Below are positions 1 through 6,317 of a DNA stretch of 8,050 bases, piece after piece. The notes beneath the pieces are model-generated. The model had not been told where the DNA came from. It searched no databases and was given only the letters and a program-made list of their open reading frames with translations. How positions within the stretch are numbered: the stretch's first letter is position 1; each line of letters starts with the position of its first letter. The DNA lies in assembly GCA_012961755.1 (NCBI GenBank), contig DTYS01000299.1, forward strand, positions 1 to 8,050, given 5' to 3'. The DNA is from Candidatus Latescibacterota bacterium (GTDB lineage Bacteria > Latescibacterota > 4484-107 > B68-G9). Both the position numbers and the translations under genes were made by a program.

Positions 1-233
1 GCCTCGTACTCCCCAGGGTAGCTCTCCCACGGGGGTTGGAAGTCTCCGAACTTTTCCCTTAGGGCCTCGAAGTCCCTTACGTGCTGAAGCTCCTGTTCGG
101 CCAGGTAGGAGGCCAGGTCCTCGAGCTTGTCGTCCTCGGCCTTATCCCGAAGGTCGGTGTAGAACTTGTGCCCGTTAAGCTCTATCTGGACCGCTATGTC
201 AAGTATCTCCTTGCCCGAGAACATCTCGGCCAT
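1..233 (-). CDS. Rubrerythrin-family ferritin-like di-iron protein, N-terminal part (cut by the left edge)
   Basis: The first 77 codons of a ferritin-like protein are visible; the rest runs off the window. The N-terminus reads MAEMFSGKEILDIAVQIELN, matching the start of short rubrerythrin-family proteins (COG1633 type). Candidate metal ligands are Glu18 in the first helix and Glu48 and His51 in an E-x-x-H motif of the second helix; the remaining ligands would lie beyond the edge. Members of this family are cytoplasmic di-iron proteins, several of which reduce hydrogen peroxide using electrons from rubredoxin or NADH. The start is one base after the stop of the preceding ferritin-like gene, and the GGGAGGGG just before it, inside the end of that gene, serves as ribosome-binding site, so the two are translationally coupled. 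Membership of the perR operon supports a peroxide-defence role. Whether a C-terminal rubredoxin domain follows cannot be seen. Confidence 0.82.
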   Translation of the reverse strand, partial: MAEMFSGKEILDIAVQIELNGHKFYTDLRDKAEDDKLEDLASYLAEQELQHVRDFEALREKFGDFQPPWESYPGEYE

Positions 234-234
234 A

Positions 235-726
235 TCACCCCTCCCTTCCGACTATGTCCTCCATGAGCGCCTGTAAGTCCTCCTCGTGTTCCACTTCGTC
301 CTGGAGCACCTGTAGCACTAAATTATATGTAACAGGATCGCCGTCCCTTACGGTTCCGAGCAGGCGGTTGTAGGTCTCTATGGCGCACCGCTCGCCCTTT
401 ATGTTCTGCCTCAGCACGGCCCTTACATCCGGGTCCTCGGGGGCCTCGTAACCGCAGTTGGTCATCCTGTACCAATCCTCGGGCTTGAGCACCGGTGTGC
501 CATCTAACTGGATTATCCTGTTGGAGAGCATGTCCGCATGTCTGAGCTCATCGGCCGCATGCTGGATGAGCTCGGCCATGACTGCCCCCTTCATCGGACC
601 TCTTACCACTTTGGCCCCTATCCAATACTGGTAGTAGGCCAACCATTCGTCCGAAAGGGCCCTGTTGAGCAGTCCCACAAGTTCCTCGACGTCCATCCTG
701 ACTATCTCTTTGCCTTTCGTTCCCAT
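235..726 (-). CDS. Dps-like (DPSL/thioferritin-type) ferritin
   Basis: This 163-residue four-helix-bundle protein carries a complete bacterioferritin-type di-iron site: Glu27, Glu60 with His63 (E-L-R-H), Glu112, and Glu144 with His147 (E-V-E-H). The spacing of about 33 residues between the first two and between the last two glutamates matches bacterioferritin. Cys91 (TNCGYE) and Cys114 (GERCAIE) flank the third helix; this cysteine pair beside the metal site is the hallmark of Dps-like proteins of archaea and anaerobic bacteria (Sulfolobus DPSL, thioferritins). These form 12-subunit cages that use peroxide to oxidise Fe(II) and so protect DNA. The ATG at 726 was chosen because a strong AAAGGAGG (731-738) sits four bases upstream; the in-frame ATG at 696 lacks a good site. 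The start overlaps the end of perR by 25 nt, implying coupled expression. The role in iron and peroxide detoxification is inferred from family and context. Confidence 0.9.
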   Translation of the reverse strand: MGTKGKEIVRMDVEELVGLLNRALSDEWLAYYQYWIGAKVVRGPMKGAVMAELIQHAADELRHADMLSNRIIQLDGTPVLKPEDWYRMTNCGYEAPEDPDVRAVLRQNIKGERCAIETYNRLLGTVRDGDPVTYNLVLQVLQDEVEHEEDLQALMEDIVGREG

Positions 727-1178
727 CCTTCCTCCTTTGTTTTGGCCTTACCCAAGCATCCTTCGCAAACTCCGTAGAAGCATATCTGAACTCCCTCCAC
801 CCTGTTCCCGTCCAGGGTCTCCATCCTCAGCACCGGACAGTCTGGGATGGGACAGATACCGGAGAGGTCCCACACCCTCCCGCACACCCTGCAGAAGAAG
901 TGTGGATGCGGCTTGATGTTAGGGTCGTAGCGGCGTTCCTGCCTTGGGAGGCTCAACTCCTGGACGAGCCCGAACCTGTGGAACATGTCCAAGGTATTGT
1001 ATATAGTCGCTAAGGATATCGTGGGATATCTCTCCCTCAGATAGTTGTATATGTCCTCGGCCGTAGGGTGTATCTCGCCTATATCATCCAGTGCCTCCAG
1101 TACGGCTGTCCTCTGGATGGTCATTACCACACCTCTTTCCCTAAGGAACCTCACCTTAACTTCCGTATACTCTTTCAT
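702..1178 (-). CDS. perR: PerR-type Fur-family peroxide-responsive repressor
   Basis: This 158-residue Fur-family regulator has an N-terminal winged helix (about residues 1-84; recognition region with SLATIYNTLDMF at 55-66) and a C-terminal dimerisation domain. Counted from this ATG, the regulatory-metal ligands fall at the numbers used for Bacillus subtilis PerR: His37, Asp85, His91, His93 and Asp104. Aspartate rather than glutamate at 104 is the feature linked to peroxide sensing by iron-catalysed histidine oxidation. The structural zinc site is C96-x2-C99 with C138-x2-C141. Three extra cysteines (109, 114, 133) are present. It heads an operon with a Dps-like ferritin and a rubrerythrin, the classic PerR targets, so autoregulation is likely. 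There is no Shine-Dalgarno before the ATG (CTCCCCAAGAC precedes it) and the predicted transcript begins only about five bases earlier. The last 25 nt overlap the next gene. The name perR rests on the residues above, not on a database search. Confidence 0.9.
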   Translation of the reverse strand: MKEYTEVKVRFLRERGVVMTIQRTAVLEALDDIGEIHPTAEDIYNYLRERYPTISLATIYNTLDMFHRFGLVQELSLPRQERRYDPNIKPHPHFFCRVCGRVWDLSGICPIPDCPVLRMETLDGNRVEGVQICFYGVCEGCLGKAKTKEEGWERKAKR

Positions 1179-1189
1179 GTCTTGGGGAG

Positions 1190-1218
1190 AATATAATAAA
1201 AGTCTCAGTAAAAGTCAA
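1190..1218 (-). promoter_or_regulatory. sigma70-type promoter of the perR operon
   Basis: Read on the minus strand, a -35 box TTGACT (1218-1213) and a -10 box TATATT (1195-1190) are separated by exactly 17 bp in an AT-rich patch that contrasts with the GC-rich genes. The start point would fall near A1183 or A1182, only four to five bases before the perR ATG. Two copies of GACTTTTA (1216-1209 and 1204-1197) occupy the -35/spacer region 12 bp apart. An AT-rich imperfect palindrome lies just upstream. The boxes are seen directly; activity is inferred. Confidence 0.7.
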
Positions 1219-1220
1219 GA

Positions 1221-1236
1221 ATAATTTTAAAATGAT
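1221..1236. promoter_or_regulatory. AT-rich imperfect palindrome upstream of the perR promoter (possible operator or UP element)
   Basis: The core ATTTTAAAAT (1224-1233) is a perfect 10-bp palindrome, and the symmetry extends to 16 bp with one mismatched pair. It sits immediately upstream of the -35 box. It resembles the PerR-box consensus only weakly (I count about 10 of 15 positions at best), so it may be a diverged PerR/Fur operator or simply an AT-rich UP element for RNA polymerase. Confidence 0.3.
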
Positions 1237-1279
1237 AAAGGTTAGCCAAAATGCGAGCCTCGGGTCTCAGAGGACCTGT

Positions 1280-1310
1280 AAAAAATGGGGGCACGGTCTG
1301 CCGTGCCCCC
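1280..1310 (-). terminator. Intrinsic (Rho-independent) terminator of the long operon
   Basis: A perfect 10-bp GC-rich stem (GGGGGCACGG at 1287-1296 pairing with CCGTGCCCCC at 1301-1310) closes a four-base loop. On the minus strand it is followed, after one A, by six T residues (1285-1280). It begins 12 bases after the stop codon of the 850-residue flavoprotein gene. The plus-strand side has no T run, so it works in one direction and insulates the perR operon from read-through. Confidence 0.92.
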
Positions 1311-1322
1311 GACGCACCAGGT

Positions 1323-3875
1323 TCAACATATGTGTGGAACTAACGATATGGTCCCCAAGGGACACCTTTGGACGCACATGCCACATCCTTCGCACCTGTC
1401 CGTGACCTTATAATGGTCCCCTTCGAGCTCTACAGCGAAGTGGATGCATACTCTCTCGCAGAGCCCACATCCTACGCCACATCCGCAGGAAAGGCACCTT
1501 TCTGCCTCCCTCAGGGCGTCCCCCTCGGAGGGAGTTCCCACAACCTCCGAGAAGGACCTCCTCCGCTCCGACGGGTCGATAGTAGGTATCCCGACCCTCG
1601 GCCTCTTCTCCCTCTCCCACCTCCTGCCTAAGACCTTAAGCTTGTCGACCTCCCTGAAGGTGGGAGCCTCCACGTTCATCCCCCCATCCCTCAGGTACCT
1701 GTCTACGGCCCTGGCAGCCCCCTTCCCCGAGGCCACGGCATCGACCACCGAGGAAGGGCCAGATACCAGGTCCCCGCCCGCGAATACCCCCGGGATTCCT
1801 GTGTACCCAGTGTCCGGGTCCGCTTCCACCCTCCCATCCGGTCCTGTAGGAAGTCCTGGAATGGGTTCAGGGACCTGGCCCACGGCCACTATGAGGGTGT
1901 CCAACGGAAGCTCGTAGCAGGAGGAAGGAACGGGCTCCGGTCTCCTCCTTCCACCCTCGTCCGGCTCCCCCAATGTATGGGGCAGGCACCTCACCGCCCT
2001 CACCTTACCGTCCCCGAGGACTTCGACCGGAAGGGTAAGGTACAGGACCCTTACGCCCTCCTCTTCGGCCTCCTCCACCTCCCAGGGGGCTGCGGGCATC
2101 TCGTCCCTCGTCCTCCTGTATAGGACGTACACCTCCTCTGCCCCGAGCCTCAGGGCAGTCCTGGCCGCATCTAAGGCCGTGTTCCCCCCACCTACGACCC
2201 CCACCCTCTTCCCCACCTCCACATCTCCGCCGAGGTGCACCCTCCTCAGGAGGTCGAGCGCTTGGACCACGCCCTCCTTTCCCTCCCCAGGAACTCCCAA
2301 GGGCATGCCCCTGTGGGCCCCCGTCCCCACGAACACGGCGTCGTACTTCCTCCTCAGCTCGTCCAGGGATACGTCCTCCCCCACCTTAATCCCGGTCCTT
2401 ATCTCCACTCCCATCCCCTCTATGCGTTCGATCTCCCTCCTGAGCACCTCCCTCGGGAGCCTGTATTCGGGTATCCCCACGGCCATCATCCCCCCAGGCA
2501 CCGGGAGGGCCTCGTATACCACGACCCTATGCCCCTTCTTGGCCAGGTCGTGAGCGACGGTGAGCCCCGCAGGGCCGGCCCCCACCACCGCCACCTTCTT
2601 TCCGGTGGGAGGGGATACCTCGACCTTATGGGGGAGGTTGCTCTCCCCCCACTCTAAGACGAACCTCTTGAGGGCCTTGATAGCTACCGGCTCGTCCATG
2701 TTCCCCCTCGTGCAAGCATCCTCGCAGGGGTGGTAACACACCCTCGCAAGCACTGACTGGAAGGGATCCACGGAGCGGATCATCTCCAAGGCTTCGGCGA
2801 AGTTCCTCTTAGAGACGTAATGGATGAACGCCTGTACGGGCACCTTCACCGGACATGCGAACTTACAGGGGGCGGTGGGGGAGGGATCTATCCTGGCGTC
2901 GAACTTGTGCCTCCTATCTATCTCATAGGTCCCCAAAATCTTGCCTACAACCTTCCCCCTGAAATCTTCGAGCCTTTCGTACCCCTTCCCCTCCATGTGC
3001 CTCTCGAGGCCCTTCACGAGCTCCTCTATGAACCCGTAGCCGTTGAAGAATATTGCCGTGCACACCTGGACCACTGTCGCCCCTACAAGTATGTACCTCA
3101 CCACGTCCTCCCAACAGCTCACCCCTCCGGACGCAGCTATGTCCAGCCTCACCTCGGGATATATCTGGCTTATCCACCTTAAAGGATACTGTATAGCCCA
3201 GGGGCCACCGTGCCCTGCGTAGCCTCCCGGCATCTCGATTTCTTCTGTATGTACGTTCACATCCAAGGCCGTCATCCTGTTGAATATCGTGACCCCCTGG
3301 GCGCCTATCCTCTCTACCTCCTTCACGACACCTATGGGGGATGTGAGCATAGAACTTATCTTCACAACGAGGGGAATGGATACCGCCTCCCTTATAAGGC
3401 TCACCGTACGGAATATGGTCTCCTCGACCCTCTTCCCCCTGAAGGTTATCGAGCCGTGGGGACATGATGTGTTTATCTCCAAGGCGTCGGCCCCGGCCTC
3501 CTCGAGGAGCTGAGCGGCCTTAATCCAACCTTCGTCGGTGACGCAGAGTATGCTCGGGATCACCTTTATCCCGAGCTTTGCCTTGGCGTCCGCCACCTCC
3601 TGCGCGTACCTCTCTATGTCGAACTTGCTCGCCTGCTCGTAGGATATGAAGGTCACGCTCCCTTCCCCCCCTAGCCCCCTGCGGAGTATCCTGTAGCGTG
3701 GTGTAGGGGAGGTCCTCATGACCTCCTCCTCCGCGTATGACTTGACCACCACGGCCCCGGCTCCGTGCTCCTGGCAGAGCCTCATCTTCTCCAAGGTCTC
3801 GGTAAGGCCGGAGGATGCCACAATTATGGGAGTCTCAAGCTTGAGGCCCACGTACCTCGTCCTGAGGTCTGGCAT
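1323..3875 (-). CDS. Iron-sulfur flavoprotein fusion: DHOD/PreA-like FMN barrel + GltD/PreT-like FAD-NAD(P)H module + C-terminal 4Fe-4S ferredoxin
   Basis: This 850-residue fusion has three parts. Residues 1-325 are an FMN-binding dihydroorotate dehydrogenase-like barrel with NTSCPHG at 135-141 (catalytic-type Cys138 and His140, as in dihydropyrimidine dehydrogenase NLSCPHG), FMN-site lysines at 45 and 172 and an SGG phosphate loop at 249-251. Residues 335-765 are a GltD-like module: cysteines 337, 341, 380, 384 and 388, an FAD Rossmann motif GAGPAG (432-437), an NAD(P)H motif GGGNTA (562-567) followed by LYRRTRDEMPA, and AGGD at 699-702. The C-terminus has a cysteine cluster at 794-810 and a canonical CxxCxxCxxxCP at 828-839. 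Electrons would pass from NAD(P)H through FAD and Fe-S centres to FMN and an unsaturated substrate. Mammalian DPYD has the FMN domain after the FAD/NADPH part, so module order differs here. AGGAGG lies four bases before the ATG, which overlaps the hydrolase gene by 41 nt. The substrate is not determined; no other pyrimidine-catabolism gene is nearby. Confidence 0.88.
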   Translation of the reverse strand: MPDLRTRYVGLKLETPIIVASSGLTETLEKMRLCQEHGAGAVVVKSYAEEEVMRTSPTPRYRILRRGLGGEGSVTFISYEQASKFDIERYAQEVADAKAKLGIKVIPSILCVTDEGWIKAAQLLEEAGADALEINTSCPHGSITFRGKRVEETIFRTVSLIREAVSIPLVVKISSMLTSPIGVVKEVERIGAQGVTIFNRMTALDVNVHTEEIEMPGGYAGHGGPWAIQYPLRWISQIYPEVRLDIAASGGVSCWEDVVRYILVGATVVQVCTAIFFNGYGFIEELVKGLERHMEGKGYERLEDFRGKVVGKILGTYEIDRRHKFDARIDPSPTAPCKFACPVKVPVQAFIHYVSKRNFAEALEMIRSVDPFQSVLARVCYHPCEDACTRGNMDEPVAIKALKRFVLEWGESNLPHKVEVSPPTGKKVAVVGAGPAGLTVAHDLAKKGHRVVVYEALPVPGGMMAVGIPEYRLPREVLRREIERIEGMGVEIRTGIKVGEDVSLDELRRKYDAVFVGTGAHRGMPLGVPGEGKEGVVQALDLLRRVHLGGDVEVGKRVGVVGGGNTALDAARTALRLGAEEVYVLYRRTRDEMPAAPWEVEEAEEEGVRVLYLTLPVEVLGDGKVRAVRCLPHTLGEPDEGGRRRPEPVPSSCYELPLDTLIVAVGQVPEPIPGLPTGPDGRVEADPDTGYTGIPGVFAGGDLVSGPSSVVDAVASGKGAARAVDRYLRDGGMNVEAPTFREVDKLKVLGRRWEREKRPRVGIPTIDPSERRRSFSEVVGTPSEGDALREAERCLSCGCGVGCGLCERVCIHFAVELEGDHYKVTDRCEGCGMCVQRCPLGTISLVPHIC

Positions 3876-4653
3876 ATATCCTCCTCTCGACCAGGGTCCT
3901 CCTAAACCATCCCACCGTCTCCCCTATGACCAAATCTTCGTAGTCCATCCCGGTGTACGTGTGGTCCGCCCCCTCTATAACGACCCTCTCGCACGGGAGC
4001 CTGTAGCTCTCCAGGACCTCCTGGTATTCCTCGGAGGCCATGGGCGGGACCGTCCTGTCCTCGGAGCCGTGGATTATGAGCACAGGGCCCTTGACCAAAC
4101 GTATCTCCTTTAAAGGCTTGATCCTATCAAGTTCCTCCCAGAAGGCCCTCCCGAACCTGAAGCCTCCATATTCGACCGGAAACTTGTCCACGTCCACGCC
4201 CTTGACCGCCATAAGCCTCTCGAATGTCTCCTTAAGCTTGGATACCGGGGACCAGAGCACTAAGGACCTCACGAGCGGACTTCTCCCGGCCACACATGCT
4301 GCCACCGCTCCTCCGAGGCTGAGGCCCAGAAGGCCTATCCTGTTCCTGTCCACCTCGGGTCTTTCCGAGAACCACTCCAAGCTCCTGAGGCCGTCCGATA
4401 TCTCCCCCGAGACCGTCATATCCTCGAAGTCCCCTTCGCTGTCGCAGGAGTTCCTGAAGTCGAACCTGAGGACCGTAAACCCCTCACGACACAGCCTCCT
4501 TGCGAGCTTGACGAATATCCAGTGGTCCTCCGACTTGTTACCAGTGCATCCGTGAAAGAGCACCGTCCCAGGATGCGGCCCCTCTCCATCCGGAACGTGG
4601 AGGATCCCGACTATCTGCTGGCCCTCGTTGGTGAAGGTCACGGGTCGTTCCAT
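3835..4653 (-). CDS. Alpha/beta hydrolase, feruloyl/cinnamoyl-esterase-like serine hydrolase
   Basis: This 272-residue single-domain hydrolase has no signal peptide and is probably cytoplasmic. The oxyanion-hole motif HGCTGNK is at 34-40, the nucleophile elbow G-L-S-L-G places Ser112, the acid is most likely Asp199 (HGSEDRTVPP), and the base His231 (GADHTYTG), giving a complete catalytic triad. The HGxTGxK motif and the DSEGDF segment (71-76) resemble the cinnamoyl/feruloyl esterase group, but acyl-peptidase and thioesterase relatives share these features, so the substrate is open. The start is eight bases after the metalloprotease stop, with AAGGG as a modest ribosome-binding site. The 3' end overlaps the flavoprotein gene by 41 nt, which implies co-expression. 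A link to the flavoprotein, for example by releasing or opening its substrate, would be speculation. Confidence 0.88.
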   Translation of the reverse strand: MERPVTFTNEGQQIVGILHVPDGEGPHPGTVLFHGCTGNKSEDHWIFVKLARRLCREGFTVLRFDFRNSCDSEGDFEDMTVSGEISDGLRSLEWFSERPEVDRNRIGLLGLSLGGAVAACVAGRSPLVRSLVLWSPVSKLKETFERLMAVKGVDVDKFPVEYGGFRFGRAFWEELDRIKPLKEIRLVKGPVLIIHGSEDRTVPPMASEEYQEVLESYRLPCERVVIEGADHTYTGMDYEDLVIGETVGWFRRTLVERRIYARPQDEVRGPQA

Positions 4654-4661
4654 CGTTCCCT

Positions 4662-6317
4662 TCAGCGGACCAGGGCTACCTTTCCGATCCTCGTCCTCCC
4701 CCCAAAGCGCAGGAGGTAGATGTAGATGCCGCTTGCGACCGGCTTCCCTTCCGAATTACGGCCGTCCCAGGATAACCTCCCGTCCCCGGGGGGAAACTCC
4801 TCCTCGTACTTCCATACCGGTCGTCCTAATATGGTATACATCTCCATGCTCACCTTCCCGGGTTCGCTCAGATGGAAACGGACGACGAGCTTACCTTCCT
4901 CCGGGAGGAAGGGGTTGGGCAGGGGAAAAACCGCAAGCTGTTGGGACGTGCCCGTCGTGTCCCCTGCGGATGCCTCGTAGGAGGCAAGATACCTGTACCC
5001 GTAATTCCCCTCCGTGACCCCCACGGCCCCTATCCACGTAACCTTCTCCTCACCCTCCAACCTGCTCTCCCCTGCTCCTGCGGGCCACCACTCCCCGTCC
5101 GACACGAACCATCCCTTCCACACCCCGGGCTTCTGAAGGGATAGGAAGAAATTCATGGACCCTCCCCTCGGCAGGAACCTGTGGTAGACCGACGCCAGGT
5201 AAGGTAAGCTTCCCTGCCCGGAGTCCGGCAGGGAGGTATGTTCCTCCGTGCGCACCTCGGGGTAGTTCTCCCCTTCCTCGTAGAAGTCCGGCCTCGCCCT
5301 GCTTCCGGTGAAGTAGTTCCAGAGGGCGAACTCGCCCATCACTTCTCTCCAGCCCCCGGGAAATATCCTTTCCCATATCCTCAGGCTCGTGCTCTGGGTC
5401 CTTCCTATCTCCTCCCACATCCTCCTTATAATATTCCTCCCGAACCTCTCCTCCAGGAAGTGGGCGAAGACCGAGGCCCCGTACTCGTGGGACCCGTCGT
5501 AGCGATTGAGGGGAAGTTCGGGATGATCGAAGAAGAAAGGGAGGTAGTTATAGTAGTCGTTCACATCGTCGTAGGCCACATCCTCCATCCAAGTTGAGGA
5601 TACCTCCATCCACCACTCCCATCCGCTCCTTCCGTAGTATGTATAGTGTATCATGTGAAAGAACTCGTGTGCTGCGGTTATACGTACAGCGTCTAATCCT
5701 TTGGTAGGGAAGACGGGGTCCTGGAAGTCGTTGTCCATCTCTATGTAGCTCGTAGACGAATTTCCGAGCCTCCTTTCAGGGTTGGTGAAGCCGTAAGTGC
5801 TCAGGTTCCCAAGGTCGTGGAGGTAGACATCCCAGGCGTCGTCCCCCCCCTCTCCCCCGTCCTTTACCGGCTCCGAGTATCCTAAGAGTTCCACCTCGAG
5901 CACGTATGCGCTGTCGAACGAAGACGCCACCTCCTGTACGAAGTCCGGGGTCCCGTCCCCGTCCCTATCTTCGGTGGGAACCGCATCGCTGCCTTCTGTG
6001 GTGTAATGGATCCTGAAGAGGCCGGAGCGGCTGAGGTAGGACTCGGGAAGTTGAGGCCTGGAAAAGAGGGGCCTCAGGGCCACCTTAGCGTTCCGGCTGA
6101 GGTAAGGTCCGTGGAACTTCACCGAGGATACAATCGGGGTCAGACACTTCACGAACCTTCCCTGGCGACGCGCGGGGCTCGTCAGCTCGGGTGCGAAGAT
6201 GCTCAGAGCGAGGTCCTCCAGGACCGATATGCCTCTGTACGAGCCCGTGGAAAGGAGCGGGACCACCATCAGGCCCCTGAACAAGAGGCTATATGTAACC
6301 CTCCCCCGACCGGTCAT
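4662..6317 (-). CDS. Exported zinc metalloprotease, MXAN_6640-like, with C-terminal FlgD/T9SS-type Ig domain
   Basis: This 551-residue protein has a basic N-terminus followed by an imperfect hydrophobic stretch (about 8-24, interrupted by Arg14), a possible but unclear signal sequence. The pattern of C58-x-T, then FRIHYTTEG (101-109), the Asp-rich calcium-type motif DRDGDGTPDF (117-126), and the zinc motif HEFFH (217-221) followed by WWMEVSSTWMED (235-246, Glu238 the likely third ligand) matches MXAN_6640-type putative metalloproteases. Residues 463-551 start with FPLPNPF and contain LSWDGRNSEGKPVASGIYIY, a FlgD-like/T9SS-type C-terminal Ig fold typical of surface or secreted proteins. It probably cleaves proteins outside the cell. 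The ATG overlaps the ABC ATPase stop as ATGA, with GGAAAG six bases upstream, so it is coupled to the transporter genes. Substrate and secretion route are unknown; the neighbouring ABC proteins are unlikely to be sufficient to export it. Confidence 0.85.
   Translation of the reverse strand: MTGRGRVTYSLLFRGLMVVPLLSTGSYRGISVLEDLALSIFAPELTSPARRQGRFVKCLTPIVSSVKFHGPYLSRNAKVALRPLFSRPQLPESYLSRSGLFRIHYTTEGSDAVPTEDRDGDGTPDFVQEVASSFDSAYVLEVELLGYSEPVKDGGEGGDDAWDVYLHDLGNLSTYGFTNPERRLGNSSTSYIEMDNDFQDPVFPTKGLDAVRITAAHEFFHMIHYTYYGRSGWEWWMEVSSTWMEDVAYDDVNDYYNYLPFFFDHPELPLNRYDGSHEYGASVFAHFLEERFGRNIIRRMWEEIGRTQSTSLRIWERIFPGGWREVMGEFALWNYFTGSRARPDFYEEGENYPEVRTEEHTSLPDSGQGSLPYLASVYHRFLPRGGSMNFFLSLQKPGVWKGWFVSDGEWWPAGAGESRLEGEEKVTWIGAVGVTEGNYGYRYLASYEASAGDTTGTSQQLAVFPLPNPFLPEEGKLVVRFHLSEPGKVSMEMYTILGRPVWKYEEEFPPGDGRLSWDGRNSEGKPVASGIYIYLLRFGGRTRIGKVALVR

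Noticed and set aside
1444..1917. Open plus-strand frame of 157 codons opposite the flavoprotein C-terminus
   Set aside because: Ser/Pro/Thr-rich antisense shadow; the opposite strand encodes the FAD-site and Fe-S motifs.
2700..2870. Loss of the first two cysteines of the GltD-type N-terminal iron-sulfur site (only Cys337 and Cys341 in APCKFACPVKVPV)
   Set aside because: It looks like damage when compared with E. coli GltD, but a large group of GltD-like FAD oxidoreductases starts with the same PC-x3-CP pattern and carries RCLxCG at the C-terminus instead, as here.
2923..3465. Open minus-strand frame of 180 codons inside the flavoprotein gene
   Set aside because: It is an out-of-frame reading of the FMN-barrel coding region, rich in Gly and Arg and without any family motif.
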